From Sphingobium sp. TCM1 (lineage in GTDB: Bacteria; Pseudomonadota; Alphaproteobacteria; Sphingomonadales; Sphingomonadaceae), in the NCBI RefSeq assembly GCF_001650725.1, contig NZ_LXVX01000012.1, forward strand, positions 248,001-312,000: DNA of 64,000 bases, written 5' to 3'. The notes below the pieces were generated by a model that saw only the letters and a program-made list of their open reading frames with translations, was not told the origin of the DNA and did not search any database. Of the stretch, positions 9,214 through 18,510 are shown piece after piece (the stretch's first letter is position 1; the number at the start of each line of letters is the position of its first letter). A program made the translations under genes and the position numbers.

Positions 9214-10358
9214 TCTTCGAACCAGAGCACGAACAGTTCCGCGACAGCGTCCGGCGTTTCATGGAAACCGAAATCGGTCCCCATGCCGAGCGCTGGCGCG
9301 AGGCGGGACAGGTCGATCGGGAGGCCTATACGAAGGCCGGCGCGCAAGGTTTCCTTTGCACCTGGGCGGACGAGACTTATGGCGGCGCCGGCATTGACGA
9401 TTTCCGCTTTGAACAGATCATCATCGAGGAGAATATGCGCCACGGCGACATAGGCTTCTATATCAATCTGCACAGCGATCTCGTCGCGCCCTACATCGCC
9501 AAGCTCGGATCCGATGCCCAGAAAAGGCGCTTCATGCCGGGCATCGTCAGCGGGGAGACGATCCTGGCGGTCGCGATGACCGAACCATCGACCGGCAGCG
9601 ACCTCGCGGGCATGAAGACACGGGCCGAGGACAAGGGCGATCACTGGCTGCTGAACGGCGCCAAGACCTACATTTCCAACGGCATATTGGCCGACCTGGT
9701 GATCGTGGCGGCGCGTACCGACCCCCATTCGCGCCATGGTCTCGGGCTGTTTCTGATCGAGCGGGGGATGGAAGGGTTTGAGCGCGGGCGCAAGCTCGCC
9801 AAGATGGGCCTGAAGTCGCAGGATACCGCCGAACTGTTCTTTACCGACGTCAAAGTGCCGAAGGAAAACATCCTGGGCGATCCGACGCAAGGCTTCCGAT
9901 ATCTGGCGCGTTTGTTGGCGCAAGAACGGCTGGTAGCGGCCATCGGGTTCATGGCGACCGCGCAGACAGCTTTCGACCTGACGCTGGACTATGTGAAGGA
10001 TCGCAAGGCATTTGGAAAGCCGATCGGCGCGTTCCAGAACAGCCGGTTCAAGATGGCGCAGATGCGCGCCGAACTGGATGCGATCCAGACCTATGTCGAC
10101 CAGTGCGTGGTGCTTCTCAATGCGGGCGAACTGACGGCGGAGGACGCTTCGGCGGCGAAACTGCTGGCGAGCGAGCTGGAAGGCCGGGTGATGGACGACT
10201 GTGTCCAGCTGCATGGCGGGGCGGGCTATATGGACGAATATCGCATCAGCCGCATGTATAGCGACGCGCGGATCAGCCGGATATTCGCCGGGACAAGCGA
10301 GATCATGCTTGAGATCATCGGACGCGGCCTTGGCCTAGACGAACGCAAGCTGGGTTAG
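9201..10358 (+). CDS. Acyl-CoA dehydrogenase
   Basis: FAD-dependent acyl-CoA dehydrogenase of 385 residues. The middle-domain motif AMTEPSTGSDLAGM and the C-terminal signatures DRKAFGKPIGAFQ and QLHGGAGYMDEY are clear. At the position where medium-chain enzymes carry the catalytic Glu (YEGTS) this protein has FAGTS, so the base must lie elsewhere, as in the long-chain and isovaleryl-type enzymes. The start overlaps the fadB-like gene end and AAGGAAG precedes it. It probably introduces the alpha-beta double bond of the side-chain cycle. Confidence 0.93.
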   Translation: MRRLIFEPEHEQFRDSVRRFMETEIGPHAERWREAGQVDREAYTKAGAQGFLCTWADETYGGAGIDDFRFEQIIIEENMRHGDIGFYINLHSDLVAPYIAKLGSDAQKRRFMPGIVSGETILAVAMTEPSTGSDLAGMKTRAEDKGDHWLLNGAKTYISNGILADLVIVAARTDPHSRHGLGLFLIERGMEGFERGRKLAKMGLKSQDTAELFFTDVKVPKENILGDPTQGFRYLARLLAQERLVAAIGFMATAQTAFDLTLDYVKDRKAFGKPIGAFQNSRFKMAQMRAELDAIQTYVDQCVVLLNAGELTAEDASAAKLLASELEGRVMDDCVQLHGGAGYMDEYRISRMYSDARISRIFAGTSEIMLEIIGRGLGLDERKLG

Positions 10359-10397
10359 GCCCGCCAGATACCCAGGTAATTTCATGGAGAAAGAAAA

Positions 10398-11225
10398 ATG
10401 TCAGTTCTGACGGGCAAGACCGCGCTGGTTTCGGGGTCCGGCAGGGGCATCGGCAAGGCGATCGCCCTGAAACTTGCCAGAGCGGGCGCCAATATAGTCG
10501 TAAACGACCTGGACGAGGATGTGGCACAGCAAAGTGCCGAAGCAATCCGGGCGCTGGGCGTTGAAGCGGCCGTTCTTTCGGGCGATGTCACAGCCCCCGA
10601 TTTTGGCGATCGTTTCGTACAGGCTGCGGTCGATACTTTCGGCGGCATCGACATCATCGTCAATAATGCGGGCTATGCCTGGGACAGCGTGATCCAGAAG
10701 ACGACCGACGAACAATGGGCGGCGATGATCGATGTCCATCTGAATGCGCCCTTCCGCATCCTGCGCGCGGCTCAGCCGATCATCGCCGCCGCAGCAAAGG
10801 CGGAAATGGCGGCGGGCGGAAGGGCGCGGCGGCGAACCATCGTGAATATCTCTTCCGTGGCCGGGCTGGGCGGTAATCCGGGGCAGGCGGGCTATGCGGC
10901 GGGCAAGGCGGCGATCGTGGGCCTAACCAAGACGCTGTGCAAGGAATGGGGTCGCTATAATGTGACGGCGAACGCCATCGCCTTCGGCGCCATCATGACC
11001 CGCATGACGGCTGGCGAAGCCGGCAAGTCGACCATCACCATGAAGGGGCAGGAGATCAAGGCGGGCGTCAGCCAGGAGATTTTGGAGAGCATGGAGCGGG
11101 GCATACCGCTCGGCCGCGCGGGCACCCCGGATGAAGCCGCAGGGGCCATCTATCTGCTCTGCCTGCCGGAAGCGGACTATATTTCCGGGCAGGTCATCAC
11201 CGTCGGCGGTGGCTGGACGCTTTAG
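10398..11225 (+). CDS. SDR-family oxidoreductase (multifunctional-protein-2-like)
   Basis: Short-chain dehydrogenase of 275 residues. The cofactor motif is SGSGRGIG rather than TGxxxGIG, followed by NNAG, ISSVAG with the catalytic Ser, and YAAGK. The loop around residue 130, rich in Ala/Arg, is the kind seen in 3-hydroxyacyl-CoA dehydrogenase-type SDRs acting on bulky CoA esters. GGAG lies upstream of the ATG. It is the last gene of the plus-strand beta-oxidation operon and converges on the SnoaL-like gene 13 bp away. Confidence 0.9.
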   Translation: MSVLTGKTALVSGSGRGIGKAIALKLARAGANIVVNDLDEDVAQQSAEAIRALGVEAAVLSGDVTAPDFGDRFVQAAVDTFGGIDIIVNNAGYAWDSVIQKTTDEQWAAMIDVHLNAPFRILRAAQPIIAAAAKAEMAAGGRARRRTIVNISSVAGLGGNPGQAGYAAGKAAIVGLTKTLCKEWGRYNVTANAIAFGAIMTRMTAGEAGKSTITMKGQEIKAGVSQEILESMERGIPLGRAGTPDEAAGAIYLLCLPEADYISGQVITVGGGWTL

Positions 11226-11238
11226 CGGTACGCGCGCG

Positions 11239-11745
11239 TTATTCCGGCCATTGCGGGCGCCGTCCCCACATGCCCTGGAATATGGGCTTCATCGGATCCG
11301 GGACGATGCCGACACCGACGCCCGTCCCGAAATTGAGACCGCGCCGCTCGTGGATGCGCCAGACGCCTGCGACGCGGCGCAGCCGGTCTTCATAGCCACC
11401 CACCGCCAGCAGATCGGTTTGTCCATAAGGATCGGCATCGGGCTGGTTCAGCCAGTGCCAGGCCATGACACGGGATGATGTCCGCGCCTCGTCCCCATCG
11501 ACGGCGATGATGATGTTCGAGATATTGTGCGAGCAGCCCTGCAACGCATCCTTATAGCCCATGACCTGCGCATGGATGGCGTCGCGCCCTTTCACGTTGG
11601 CGCCACCGAAATCGACATTGGCGTCCAGGGTGAAAATCTCGCTCGCGACCCGCTCAAACTGCCCGGAGTCGAGATAATGGGCGTAGAGCAGCAGCCGTTC
11701 CTCGATGGCGATCCGATCGGCGAGCAACTGTATGTCGAGCGTCAT
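11239..11745 (-). CDS. SnoaL-like / NTF2-fold protein
   Basis: Protein of 168 residues that looks like the SnoaL-like (NTF2) fold: an N-terminal helix (ADRIAIEERLLLYAHYLDSGQ) leads into the cone-shaped fold, and the sequence ends with a basic RGLNFG segment. Members include ketosteroid-isomerase-like enzymes, ring-hydroxylase small subunits and dehydratases, so the role may be an isomerase or a hydratase on a polycyclic intermediate. The ATG at 11743-11745 overlaps the preceding stop (ATGA), showing coupling to the SDR-like gene upstream. No catalytic Asp/Tyr pair can be assigned with certainty. Confidence 0.8.
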   Translation of the reverse strand: MTLDIQLLADRIAIEERLLLYAHYLDSGQFERVASEIFTLDANVDFGGANVKGRDAIHAQVMGYKDALQGCSHNISNIIIAVDGDEARTSSRVMAWHWLNQPDADPYGQTDLLAVGGYEDRLRRVAGVWRIHERRGLNFGTGVGVGIVPDPMKPIFQGMWGRRPQWPE

Positions 11746-12599
11746 GGAAGGATCACGCCGTGCCGGGCCGAAAGCGCGGTGGTGATGTCCCACAGCGCTG
11801 CCGCTTCTGCTGCCGGTACGTCCATTGGTTCAGGTGTGAACCTGTCCGGCTTGGGCAGGATCGCCACCTTGAGGGCTGGTGGCTCGGCGTCTAGCAACAG
11901 GCGGATGGCGTTGCGCGCGGACTTGTCCGGGGTCGTCCCGAAGCGGGCCATGATCCGCATGATCAGCGGCATGTCCGGATCCTGCATCGCCTTGGTCTTG
12001 GTCGACCCCACACCGGTCGCGTAAAGCCGCACGGGCAGATCGGCCCATTGCCGCGCCGCCTCGTCCAGAAATTCGAAACCTTGGACATGGGTAGTCAAAA
12101 TGGCTTTGAAAAAGGACCATTTGCGCCGCTCGAATTGCAAGTCGTCCAACACCGGACGCGCCATCTTATAGGGCACCGCGCCCGCAATATGGACGATCCT
12201 GCCGTCCCCCGACGCAGCCAGTTGCGCGACGCACAACCGGTTAATGATCGCGCGGGCCAGATACTGGATGGCAAAGGCGAATTCCAGCCCGTCGGGTGTC
12301 ACGATCTTGTGACCGAATGCGCTCATCGCGCTGTGTGTCAGCCCATGGAGTTGCGGCTTCCAGGCCATGATCCCGTCGGCCGCCGCCTTCATGCCCGCGA
12401 CGGTCGACAGGTCCGCGGCCAGGAATTGCGCCTCACGCGCGCCCGCAACGATCATGTCCCGGACGGCCGCATCCCCGGCATCCTTGTTGCGCGCCACCAG
12501 CAAGATCGCCGATCCACCGCGCGCCGTAGCCATTGCGGCCGCGCGGCCGATCCCGTGCGTACCGCCGACAAAGACGAAATTGCCCTTACGCTGCTGCAT
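11742..12599 (-). CDS. SDR-like protein with altered active site
   Basis: Rossmann-fold protein of 285 residues starting MQQRKGNFVFVGGTHGIG; the start overlaps the preceding stop by one base (TGATG). The dinucleotide motif is present, but the Tyr-x-x-x-Lys motif is not. In the expected place, after HIAGAVPYK and about 20 residues on, the sequence reads KWSFFKAIL, so a Trp occupies the Tyr position before the conserved Lys. The protein resembles the atypical SDR/retinol-dehydrogenase-like branch. It may bind NAD(P) without classical chemistry or use another residue. It belongs to the minus-strand run 15579-11239. Confidence 0.8.
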   Translation of the reverse strand: MQQRKGNFVFVGGTHGIGRAAAMATARGGSAILLVARNKDAGDAAVRDMIVAGAREAQFLAADLSTVAGMKAAADGIMAWKPQLHGLTHSAMSAFGHKIVTPDGLEFAFAIQYLARAIINRLCVAQLAASGDGRIVHIAGAVPYKMARPVLDDLQFERRKWSFFKAILTTHVQGFEFLDEAARQWADLPVRLYATGVGSTKTKAMQDPDMPLIMRIMARFGTTPDKSARNAIRLLLDAEPPALKVAILPKPDRFTPEPMDVPAAEAAALWDITTALSARHGVILP

Positions 12600-13378
12600 C
12601 ACCCACACCCCACCAGGCCGCCATCGATTGGCAATTGCGCTCCGGTAACATACCCCCCGGCGCGCGAGCACAGGAATATGACTGCGCCGGCAATATCGTC
12701 CGGGGCGCCCAACCGCTTCATCGGGATATGCGTGAGCAGGGAAGGATCAACCTTGTCCTCGTCCCGCATATGGGCGGTCATCTTCGTCGGGAAGAAGCCC
12801 GGAACAATGGCATTGACGGTGATATTGTCGTGGGCGAGATCCCCGGCAAGGTCGCGCGTCAGCATGTGAATCGCCGCCTTGCTGGCGGCATAACTGTACG
12901 CCTGGAGCCGCTCGACCTTGACGCCCGCAACCGACCCGATGTTGATGATGCGCGCGGGGTCGCCGCCCGATCCGCTGGCACGCAGCAGGGGCAGCAACTC
13001 GCGAACCATGGTAAAAGGCGTCTGGACATTAACGGCCATCACGCCGGGCCACGCCTTGTCGGGAAAGCTGTCGATCGGCCCGCCCCAGGTCTTGCCCGCA
13101 TTATTGACCAATATGTCGCATTTGCCGACGTCGCTGGTGTAGCGCCGCACCAGTTCGACGGCCGCCTCGGGTGTCGACAGGTCTGCGGCATAGGCCGTGC
13201 ACGGACCGATCGCGCGCATTTGCGCGGCCGAATCCTCGGCGATCTGTGCATTGCGCGAGGTGATGGCGACAGCGGCGCCGGCGCGCAGCAGGCCCTCGGC
13301 GATCATCCGCCCCAGGCCCTGCGCGCCGCCAGTCACCAGCGCATATTTGCCTGTCAGGTCGAACAGGCCCTCGCTCAT
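12599..13378 (-). CDS. SDR-family oxidoreductase
   Basis: Short-chain dehydrogenase of 259 residues with TGGAQGLG, NNAG, a Ser in IGSVAG and the YSYAASK active site, so all catalytic residues are present. The PGFFPTKMT loop is close to that of the partial SDR at the left edge, which suggests paralogues working on related substrates. Its ATG overlaps the stop of the MDR gene (ATGA) and its stop overlaps the start of the next gene, so this is a tightly coupled stretch. Confidence 0.92.
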   Translation of the reverse strand: MSEGLFDLTGKYALVTGGAQGLGRMIAEGLLRAGAAVAITSRNAQIAEDSAAQMRAIGPCTAYAADLSTPEAAVELVRRYTSDVGKCDILVNNAGKTWGGPIDSFPDKAWPGVMAVNVQTPFTMVRELLPLLRASGSGGDPARIINIGSVAGVKVERLQAYSYAASKAAIHMLTRDLAGDLAHDNITVNAIVPGFFPTKMTAHMRDEDKVDPSLLTHIPMKRLGAPDDIAGAVIFLCSRAGGYVTGAQLPIDGGLVGCG

Positions 13379-14376
13379 ACTGTCACCACGATCTTGCCGA
13401 AATGATGATTGTCGCGCAGGTGCAGCAGCGCTTCCTTCGCCTGATCCAGCGGGAAAGTCTTTTCGATCACCGGCTTGATCTGATGTTTCTCGGCAAACAG
13501 CAGCATGTCGCGGAAGTCCTGTGGATCGCCCACCTGACTGCCCACAATGCTGGCGCTTTTCAGGAAGATGTCGGTCGCGTTGAACTTCACTTCATTGCCG
13601 GCGGTCGAACCGTAAATCACGATCCGCGCGCCCGGGTTGATCGCGCGGACATAATTGGCGAAGCTGGGGGATGGAGCGCCGTCCAGCACTACGTCCACAC
13701 CACCCGTCAGCTTGCCCACCTTCTTGCGCCAGTCCGCGTCGGTGTAGAGCAGCCCGCCCTTGGCGCCCATCGCGATGGCGCGGTCGATCACGTCCTGGCT
13801 TTCGCCTGTCACATAGACATTGGCGCCCTTTGCCACGGCGAAGGACAAGCCAAAGGTCGCCACGCCGCCACCTACGCCGCTGATCAGGACCGTTTCGCCC
13901 GCTTCCAGTTTCCCTTTGAACATCAACGCTCGCCAGGATGTCAGTGCGGTCAACGGCATGGCGCCGGCTTCTTCAAAGCTCATGAAGGCAGGCTTGGGCG
14001 CCAGATTATCAGCGGGCACGCATACATATTGCGCGATGGTGCCGGGAAAGGGCATGCCCAGCAATCCGAAATCAGCGGCAGGGGCATGGCGGTTCGCGCC
14101 CCAGTTTCGGCCCGGATAGAGCACCACCGCGTCGCCTACAGACACGCCGGTCACGCCAGCGCCCACCATGTCGACGACACCAGCGCCGTCACATCCCAGC
14201 GTCGCGGGCACGGTCATGCCGGGGTAGAGCCCCTGGGTGATGAACAGTTCGCGATGGTTGACCGAAGCGGCCTTCACCGCAACGCGGACCTCGCCGGCTT
14301 GCGGCGTGGGTGTGTCGATCTCTGCCACGCGCACACTGTCGGGGCCATCCGCCGATGCAAGAAAAAGTGCCTTCAT
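13375..14376 (-). CDS. Zinc-type / quinone oxidoreductase-like MDR dehydrogenase
   Basis: Medium-chain dehydrogenase/reductase of 333 residues. The GroES-like domain has the LGCDGAGVVDMVGAGV segment. The Rossmann part begins near VLISGVGGGVATF and the C-terminus ends with HFGKIVV, typical of the enoyl reductase/quinone oxidoreductase branch. Structural-zinc cysteines are not evident, so it is probably a zinc-free or catalytic-zinc-poor NADPH enoyl or quinone reductase. It starts 39 bp after the acyl-CoA dehydrogenase stop in the same operon. Confidence 0.88.
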   Translation of the reverse strand: MKALFLASADGPDSVRVAEIDTPTPQAGEVRVAVKAASVNHRELFITQGLYPGMTVPATLGCDGAGVVDMVGAGVTGVSVGDAVVLYPGRNWGANRHAPAADFGLLGMPFPGTIAQYVCVPADNLAPKPAFMSFEEAGAMPLTALTSWRALMFKGKLEAGETVLISGVGGGVATFGLSFAVAKGANVYVTGESQDVIDRAIAMGAKGGLLYTDADWRKKVGKLTGGVDVVLDGAPSPSFANYVRAINPGARIVIYGSTAGNEVKFNATDIFLKSASIVGSQVGDPQDFRDMLLFAEKHQIKPVIEKTFPLDQAKEALLHLRDNHHFGKIVVTV

Positions 14377-14415
14377 TATCCTATCCCTCCCGGAACTGCC
14401 GTTGCATTGCTGCGC

Positions 14416-15579
14416 TCAGAAAGAGCGCGGCAAGCCAAGCGTCTCGGCGATGCCGTTGCGAACCATTTCATTGGTAATCGGGCCGATCCGCCACAGGCGG
14501 GAATCGCGCCAGTAACGCTGCATGTCGGTTTCCGCCGAATAGCCCATGCCGCCCAGTATCTGGATGCCCAGATCCGCCGCCTTGTTGGCATTTTCCGATG
14601 CGACCAGCTTCACCATGTTGGATTCCAGCCCGCAATCTTGCCCGGTCGTCATTTTCCACGCGGCATAGTTGACCAGCAGTTCGGTGGTCGTCTGCATCGT
14701 GGCGATGTCGGCGACATAATGCTGGAGCGCCTGAAACTCGCCGATCAATTTTCCGAAGGCCTTGCGCTGCTTCATATAATCGAGCGCATCTTCCAGCACG
14801 CCGTCAATGACGCCCAAGCAGAAGGAGCCGACCATGATCCGCTCATTGTTGAGCGTGGGCAAGAGCATGTACCAGGCTTTGTCGGGCTCACCGAGGACAT
14901 ATTCATCGGCGACGAAAGCATCCTCGAAATGAATGGAACAACTGCCCATCGACCGCATACCCAGCTTGGACAGCGGCGTAATCTTTACGCCCGGCGTATT
15001 GGTGGGCACCCAAAACAGGGTCAGGCCCTGATGCTTCTTCTGGACATCCTTGTTGGTGCGCGCGATCACCAGCAGATAGTCGGCGACATGGGCGGAAGAT
15101 GACCAGATTTTTTCGCCGTTCAGCTTCCAGCCGCCCTCCACGCGATCGGCCGTGCTGCGCATGCCACCCAGCAGGTCGGTGCCACCGCTAGGTTCCGTGA
15201 ACGCGATCGCGGCCTTGAGCTTTCCCGATGCGATGAGCGGAAGATATTTACGCTTCTGTTCTTCGCTGCCGTAAATGCCAATGGACTTGGACCCTGCAAA
15301 GGAGGTTATGCCCCATATCCAGGCTAGGCCACCCAGCGATCGCGCCAGTTCACGCGCCAGCACCATCTGCATGATGACGTCGCCACCCTGACCGCCATAT
15401 TCTTCGGAAATGCCGACGCCGTGGAACCCCGCTTCGGTAAACTTGTCCCACAGGGCGAACGGATAATTATGCTCGTCCTTTTCCAGGTCCCGCGCCCAGC
15501 TCTTTGGAACTTCCGCATCGACCCAGCGATGCACCATGTCCTTGAAGGACACATATTCTTCAGGCAGTCCGAAATCCAT
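14416..15579 (-). CDS. Acyl-CoA dehydrogenase
   Basis: Acyl-CoA dehydrogenase of 387 residues. The ATG at 15577-15579 has GGAG six bases upstream, which is better than the TTG at 15589-15591. Signatures are AFTEPSGGTDLLGGM, the QRKAFGKLIGEFQ helix and LGGMGYSAETDMQRYWRD. The medium-chain catalytic Glu position reads RIGPITNEM, so the usual C-terminal Glu is absent. It is the first gene of a five-gene minus-strand operon (dehydrogenase, MDR, SDR, SDR-like, SnoaL-like) divergent from the LuxR-type regulator. Confidence 0.93.
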   Translation of the reverse strand: MDFGLPEEYVSFKDMVHRWVDAEVPKSWARDLEKDEHNYPFALWDKFTEAGFHGVGISEEYGGQGGDVIMQMVLARELARSLGGLAWIWGITSFAGSKSIGIYGSEEQKRKYLPLIASGKLKAAIAFTEPSGGTDLLGGMRSTADRVEGGWKLNGEKIWSSSAHVADYLLVIARTNKDVQKKHQGLTLFWVPTNTPGVKITPLSKLGMRSMGSCSIHFEDAFVADEYVLGEPDKAWYMLLPTLNNERIMVGSFCLGVIDGVLEDALDYMKQRKAFGKLIGEFQALQHYVADIATMQTTTELLVNYAAWKMTTGQDCGLESNMVKLVASENANKAADLGIQILGGMGYSAETDMQRYWRDSRLWRIGPITNEMVRNGIAETLGLPRSF

Positions 15580-15753
15580 TGTCTTCTCCAATTGCCGTGC
15601 AGCCGGGCGTCACGTGTCGTGTGTCCTTCTGATTGGCTATGGCCCTTCTGCTCACCTGCCTTTAGATAGGTGGAGAGCGCAGCCGTTCGTGATCGACTTC
15701 ACCGGCTGAACATAAGCTCGCCCGCACGAGGCGAGACGGCAAGGAGAGCATCG
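15580..15753. promoter_or_regulatory. Divergent promoter region, acyl-CoA dehydrogenase / LuxR regulator
   Basis: This 174-bp gap contains CCCTTCTGCT at 15643-15652 followed by CACCTGCC and TTTAGATAGGTGG. The CACCT/AGGTG arms form an inverted repeat around 15653-15672. The words CCCTTCTGCT and CCTTTnnnTAGGTG recur in the divergent gap at 5659-5800, although the spacing between the two words differs by 19 bp. Binding by the adjacent regulator is inferred from position only. Confidence 0.35.
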
Positions 15754-18432
15754 GTGAACGTCATTCCGTCGTCCGTGATACCCCCGCGCGAAAATTTCAT
15801 ACCTGTCGAACGGCAGGGGCTGCGTGCTCTGACTCAATCTGTTGGCGGATCGCGGGTAACCAGCGTTTGCGCTCCAGCCGGATATGGCAAAACGACAGCG
15901 ATAAGACATTGGGTGAACGCTTTTCGGGAAGAAGGGCGACCAGTCTTGTGGATTGCCTGCCGGTCGGCCTTTGCAAGTGTTGTACAATTTCAGGAAACGT
16001 TGCGTGAGGCCGGCATTTCGACGGGATTTGAATGGCGTGGGGTACCCTTCGCCGATCTTCAATCTCATATGATGACGGATTTCGCAGCGCTGAAGCAGCG
16101 TCCGGTTCTGGTGATAGAAGACGCGCAATATCTACCGCCCGATGCGATCGAGTATTTGACCATGATCATCGGCAATGCCCGCGACAGTCTGACCACGATC
16201 CTGTCCAGCCGAAACCAGACCGCTATTCCTGTCGCGCGCTTGCGTTCCCTTGGCTATCTGACCGAAGTCGGCGTGGATGAACTGCGTTTTTCAAGTGAGG
16301 AAACCGCAGGATTGATAGCGGCCATGGCGCGCGAGCCTGTCGACGTGCAATGGAGCCATATCGTTCATCATTCGATGGCTGGTTGGCCCGCGGGCACGAT
16401 GATGGTTGCTTGCTTTCCCGTTCCCCGCGATATTCCCAAGCTTCGCAATGACGCCGGCCTGGTGCGGCTGCGCGAGAATGTCCGTGCCTATTTCGAGGAA
16501 GAAGTGCTCTTGCCGATGCAGGGCGAAATGCGTCAGTTCCTCACGGATATCTCGATACTGGATCGGATCGATCGCCATGAGGCAATGGCCATTACGACGC
16601 GCGGAGATGCGGGCGCCTTTCTGACCGCAGCAGTTCGGCAGGGCCTGTTCATCGATATTGTCGATGGCGAAGCGGGCATCCATGCGATGCACCCGCTGTT
16701 TCGCGAGTTGATGCATGATCGGCTGCTGGATCGCGATGCGGCACGCGCCAGCCTGCTTCACAAGCGCGCAGCGAATTATTATCTGTCGCGGGGCCAACGG
16801 TTGGCGGCGGTCGAACAGGCTGACGCGAGCGGCGACCTCAACTTCCTCGCCGAAACACTGGAGGATGCCTGCGAGGCGCTGACTTATGAAGGTCATTTGC
16901 CCAAGATCGTGACGCTGGCGGAAAAGTTGCCTTGGACCCTGCTGTCGCGACGTCCGGGCATCATGCTCTGCGTGGCGTGGCGCAAGATTCGGGCATTGGC
17001 CTTTCCGTCGGCGGAATATCTATTAGCGGCGGTGGAAACTCAATTGGATCGCATGCGGAAGGGGGCCGATTGCGACGCGCCCGGAATCGCCCGACTCGAT
17101 CTTTTACTGCGCCACCGCCGTTCGCTGCTGGCCGCAGCGCGCGACGACATGCCGCTGGTCGAAAGGCTGAGCGAGGAACTGCTTGGCGAATTTGGCGACG
17201 ACAATGGTTATATCAGTTGCACCTTGCTGGCCCAGCTCATGGCGGCACGACGGGAATTGTTCCATTTCCATGACACGCTGAAGCTTGAAGCGGAGACGCG
17301 GCGCGCCCTAGGTCGGCCGGGTTCCAGATTCGCCTCGATTGCGCTTAAGGCGGCGGTCGCGCCAACGCTGGCGGTGCAGGGCAAGACCGCCGCTGCGCGG
17401 GAACTGCTCGAACAATCCCTGGAAATGGCCAGGGCTCATGACGGCATTGGTTCGGGGCTTGCCGCCTTGCCGGCATTGCCGCTCGCGGAATTGCATTACG
17501 ACATGGGCGATCTGGCCCGTGCGCGTGATCTGGTGGATCATCATCTGAGTGCCGCGCGCGAATTGGGTTATACCGATCAGCTATGTGCCGGCCACCTGGT
17601 CAGGGCCCGCCTGCTGGCGGCGGAAGGCAATGTGTCAGCGGCCTTGGCGGTGTTGGAGGAAGCCCATCTGGTCGCCCTGGAATGCGGCCTGGATCGCCTG
17701 CGCAGTTTCGCCATGGGACTGCAGGTTCAGATATTGCTGCGCGAGGGACATCGGGAGGCTGCGGCCATGGCCTACCGCGCGGCGGGGTTCGATCAGGATG
17801 TCGAGCCGGTGCCGACCATGACGCCAAGCCGGTGTCAGGAGGCCGGAGCGATTGCGTGGGTCAGGCTGGAAATACGTCAGCACCGGCTGGTGCGAGCGCG
17901 GCGGATCGCGCGGCGCTGGCAGGAACTGGCCAAGCGCAGTGGGGCGATACGCTCCGTCGTGCTGTTCGACCTGCTGCTCGCGGAAATCGCTGTGCTCGGC
18001 GGTGAGGCCAGTGAGGCTCGGCGCCATATTCGCAGCGCAGCGGCGGCAGCGGCGGAGCCGGGCTGGGTCCGCATATTCATCGATGCAGGGGAAGTCGTGG
18101 GCAAGCTGCTGCTAGAAGCCTATGGTGACAGTCCGCAGGTCGACAATGTCGTAGACAGGTTCGCTGCTGGTCTATTGGAACGGTTCGGTTTGAAGCAGCC
18201 GGTCGAGGCGGATGACGAGTCCGAAAGCGGCCTTGGCGACCGGATTGCGGGCCGCGAGATAGAGATATTGTCTCTGGTGAGCGGAGGCCTGCGCAATCGG
18301 GAAATCGGCAATCGGTTGGGTCTGACCGAAGGCACGGTCAAATGGTACATGCAGCAGATATACGACAAACTCGGGGTCCGGCGTCGGCCACAGGCTGTCC
18401 TGCGCGCCAGGGCATTGGGGCTGTTGGGCTGA
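15754..18432 (+). CDS. MalT-type LuxR-family transcriptional activator
   Basis: Large regulator of 892 residues in the STAND/MalT style. Walker A is APAGYGKTT at about residues 41-49 and a Walker-B-like VLVIEDAQYLP follows. A long TPR-like helical middle leads to a C-terminal LuxR helix-turn-helix (GLRNREIGNRLGLTEGTVK). Such proteins are ATP-dependent activators that sense a catabolite. The GTG at 15754-15756 is chosen because AAGGAG lies seven bases upstream; the in-frame GTG at 15670 has no comparable site. It divides two operons of the cluster and is its best candidate pathway activator. Confidence 0.9.
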   Translation: MNVIPSSVIPPRENFIPVERQGLRALTQSVGGSRVTSVCAPAGYGKTTAIRHWVNAFREEGRPVLWIACRSAFASVVQFQETLREAGISTGFEWRGVPFADLQSHMMTDFAALKQRPVLVIEDAQYLPPDAIEYLTMIIGNARDSLTTILSSRNQTAIPVARLRSLGYLTEVGVDELRFSSEETAGLIAAMAREPVDVQWSHIVHHSMAGWPAGTMMVACFPVPRDIPKLRNDAGLVRLRENVRAYFEEEVLLPMQGEMRQFLTDISILDRIDRHEAMAITTRGDAGAFLTAAVRQGLFIDIVDGEAGIHAMHPLFRELMHDRLLDRDAARASLLHKRAANYYLSRGQRLAAVEQADASGDLNFLAETLEDACEALTYEGHLPKIVTLAEKLPWTLLSRRPGIMLCVAWRKIRALAFPSAEYLLAAVETQLDRMRKGADCDAPGIARLDLLLRHRRSLLAAARDDMPLVERLSEELLGEFGDDNGYISCTLLAQLMAARRELFHFHDTLKLEAETRRALGRPGSRFASIALKAAVAPTLAVQGKTAAARELLEQSLEMARAHDGIGSGLAALPALPLAELHYDMGDLARARDLVDHHLSAARELGYTDQLCAGHLVRARLLAAEGNVSAALAVLEEAHLVALECGLDRLRSFAMGLQVQILLREGHREAAAMAYRAAGFDQDVEPVPTMTPSRCQEAGAIAWVRLEIRQHRLVRARRIARRWQELAKRSGAIRSVVLFDLLLAEIAVLGGEASEARRHIRSAAAAAAEPGWVRIFIDAGEVVGKLLLEAYGDSPQVDNVVDRFAAGLLERFGLKQPVEADDESESGLGDRIAGREIEILSLVSGGLRNREIGNRLGLTEGTVKWYMQQIYDKLGVRRRPQAVLRARALGLLG

Positions 18433-18433
18433 T

Positions 18434-18453
18434 ACCCTGCCGCTTGGCAGGGT
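18434..18453 (+). terminator. Hairpin after the LuxR-type gene
   Basis: Perfect 8-bp stem ACCCTGCC/GGCAGGGT with a GCTT loop, just after the regulator stop. No T-run follows, so it may slow transcription or protect the transcript end rather than terminate. The next gene starts 57 bp on. Confidence 0.35.
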
Positions 18454-18510
18454 GGTGATTCGATGGACTCGTCCACGGCACCAATGAACCAAAAAGGACA
18501 TCGCCATAAC

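Noticed and set aside
13402-15102. 566-residue open frame opposite the MDR and acyl-CoA dehydrogenase genes
   Set aside because: Antisense to two genes with complete motifs; it spans their junction, which a real gene would be unlikely to do.
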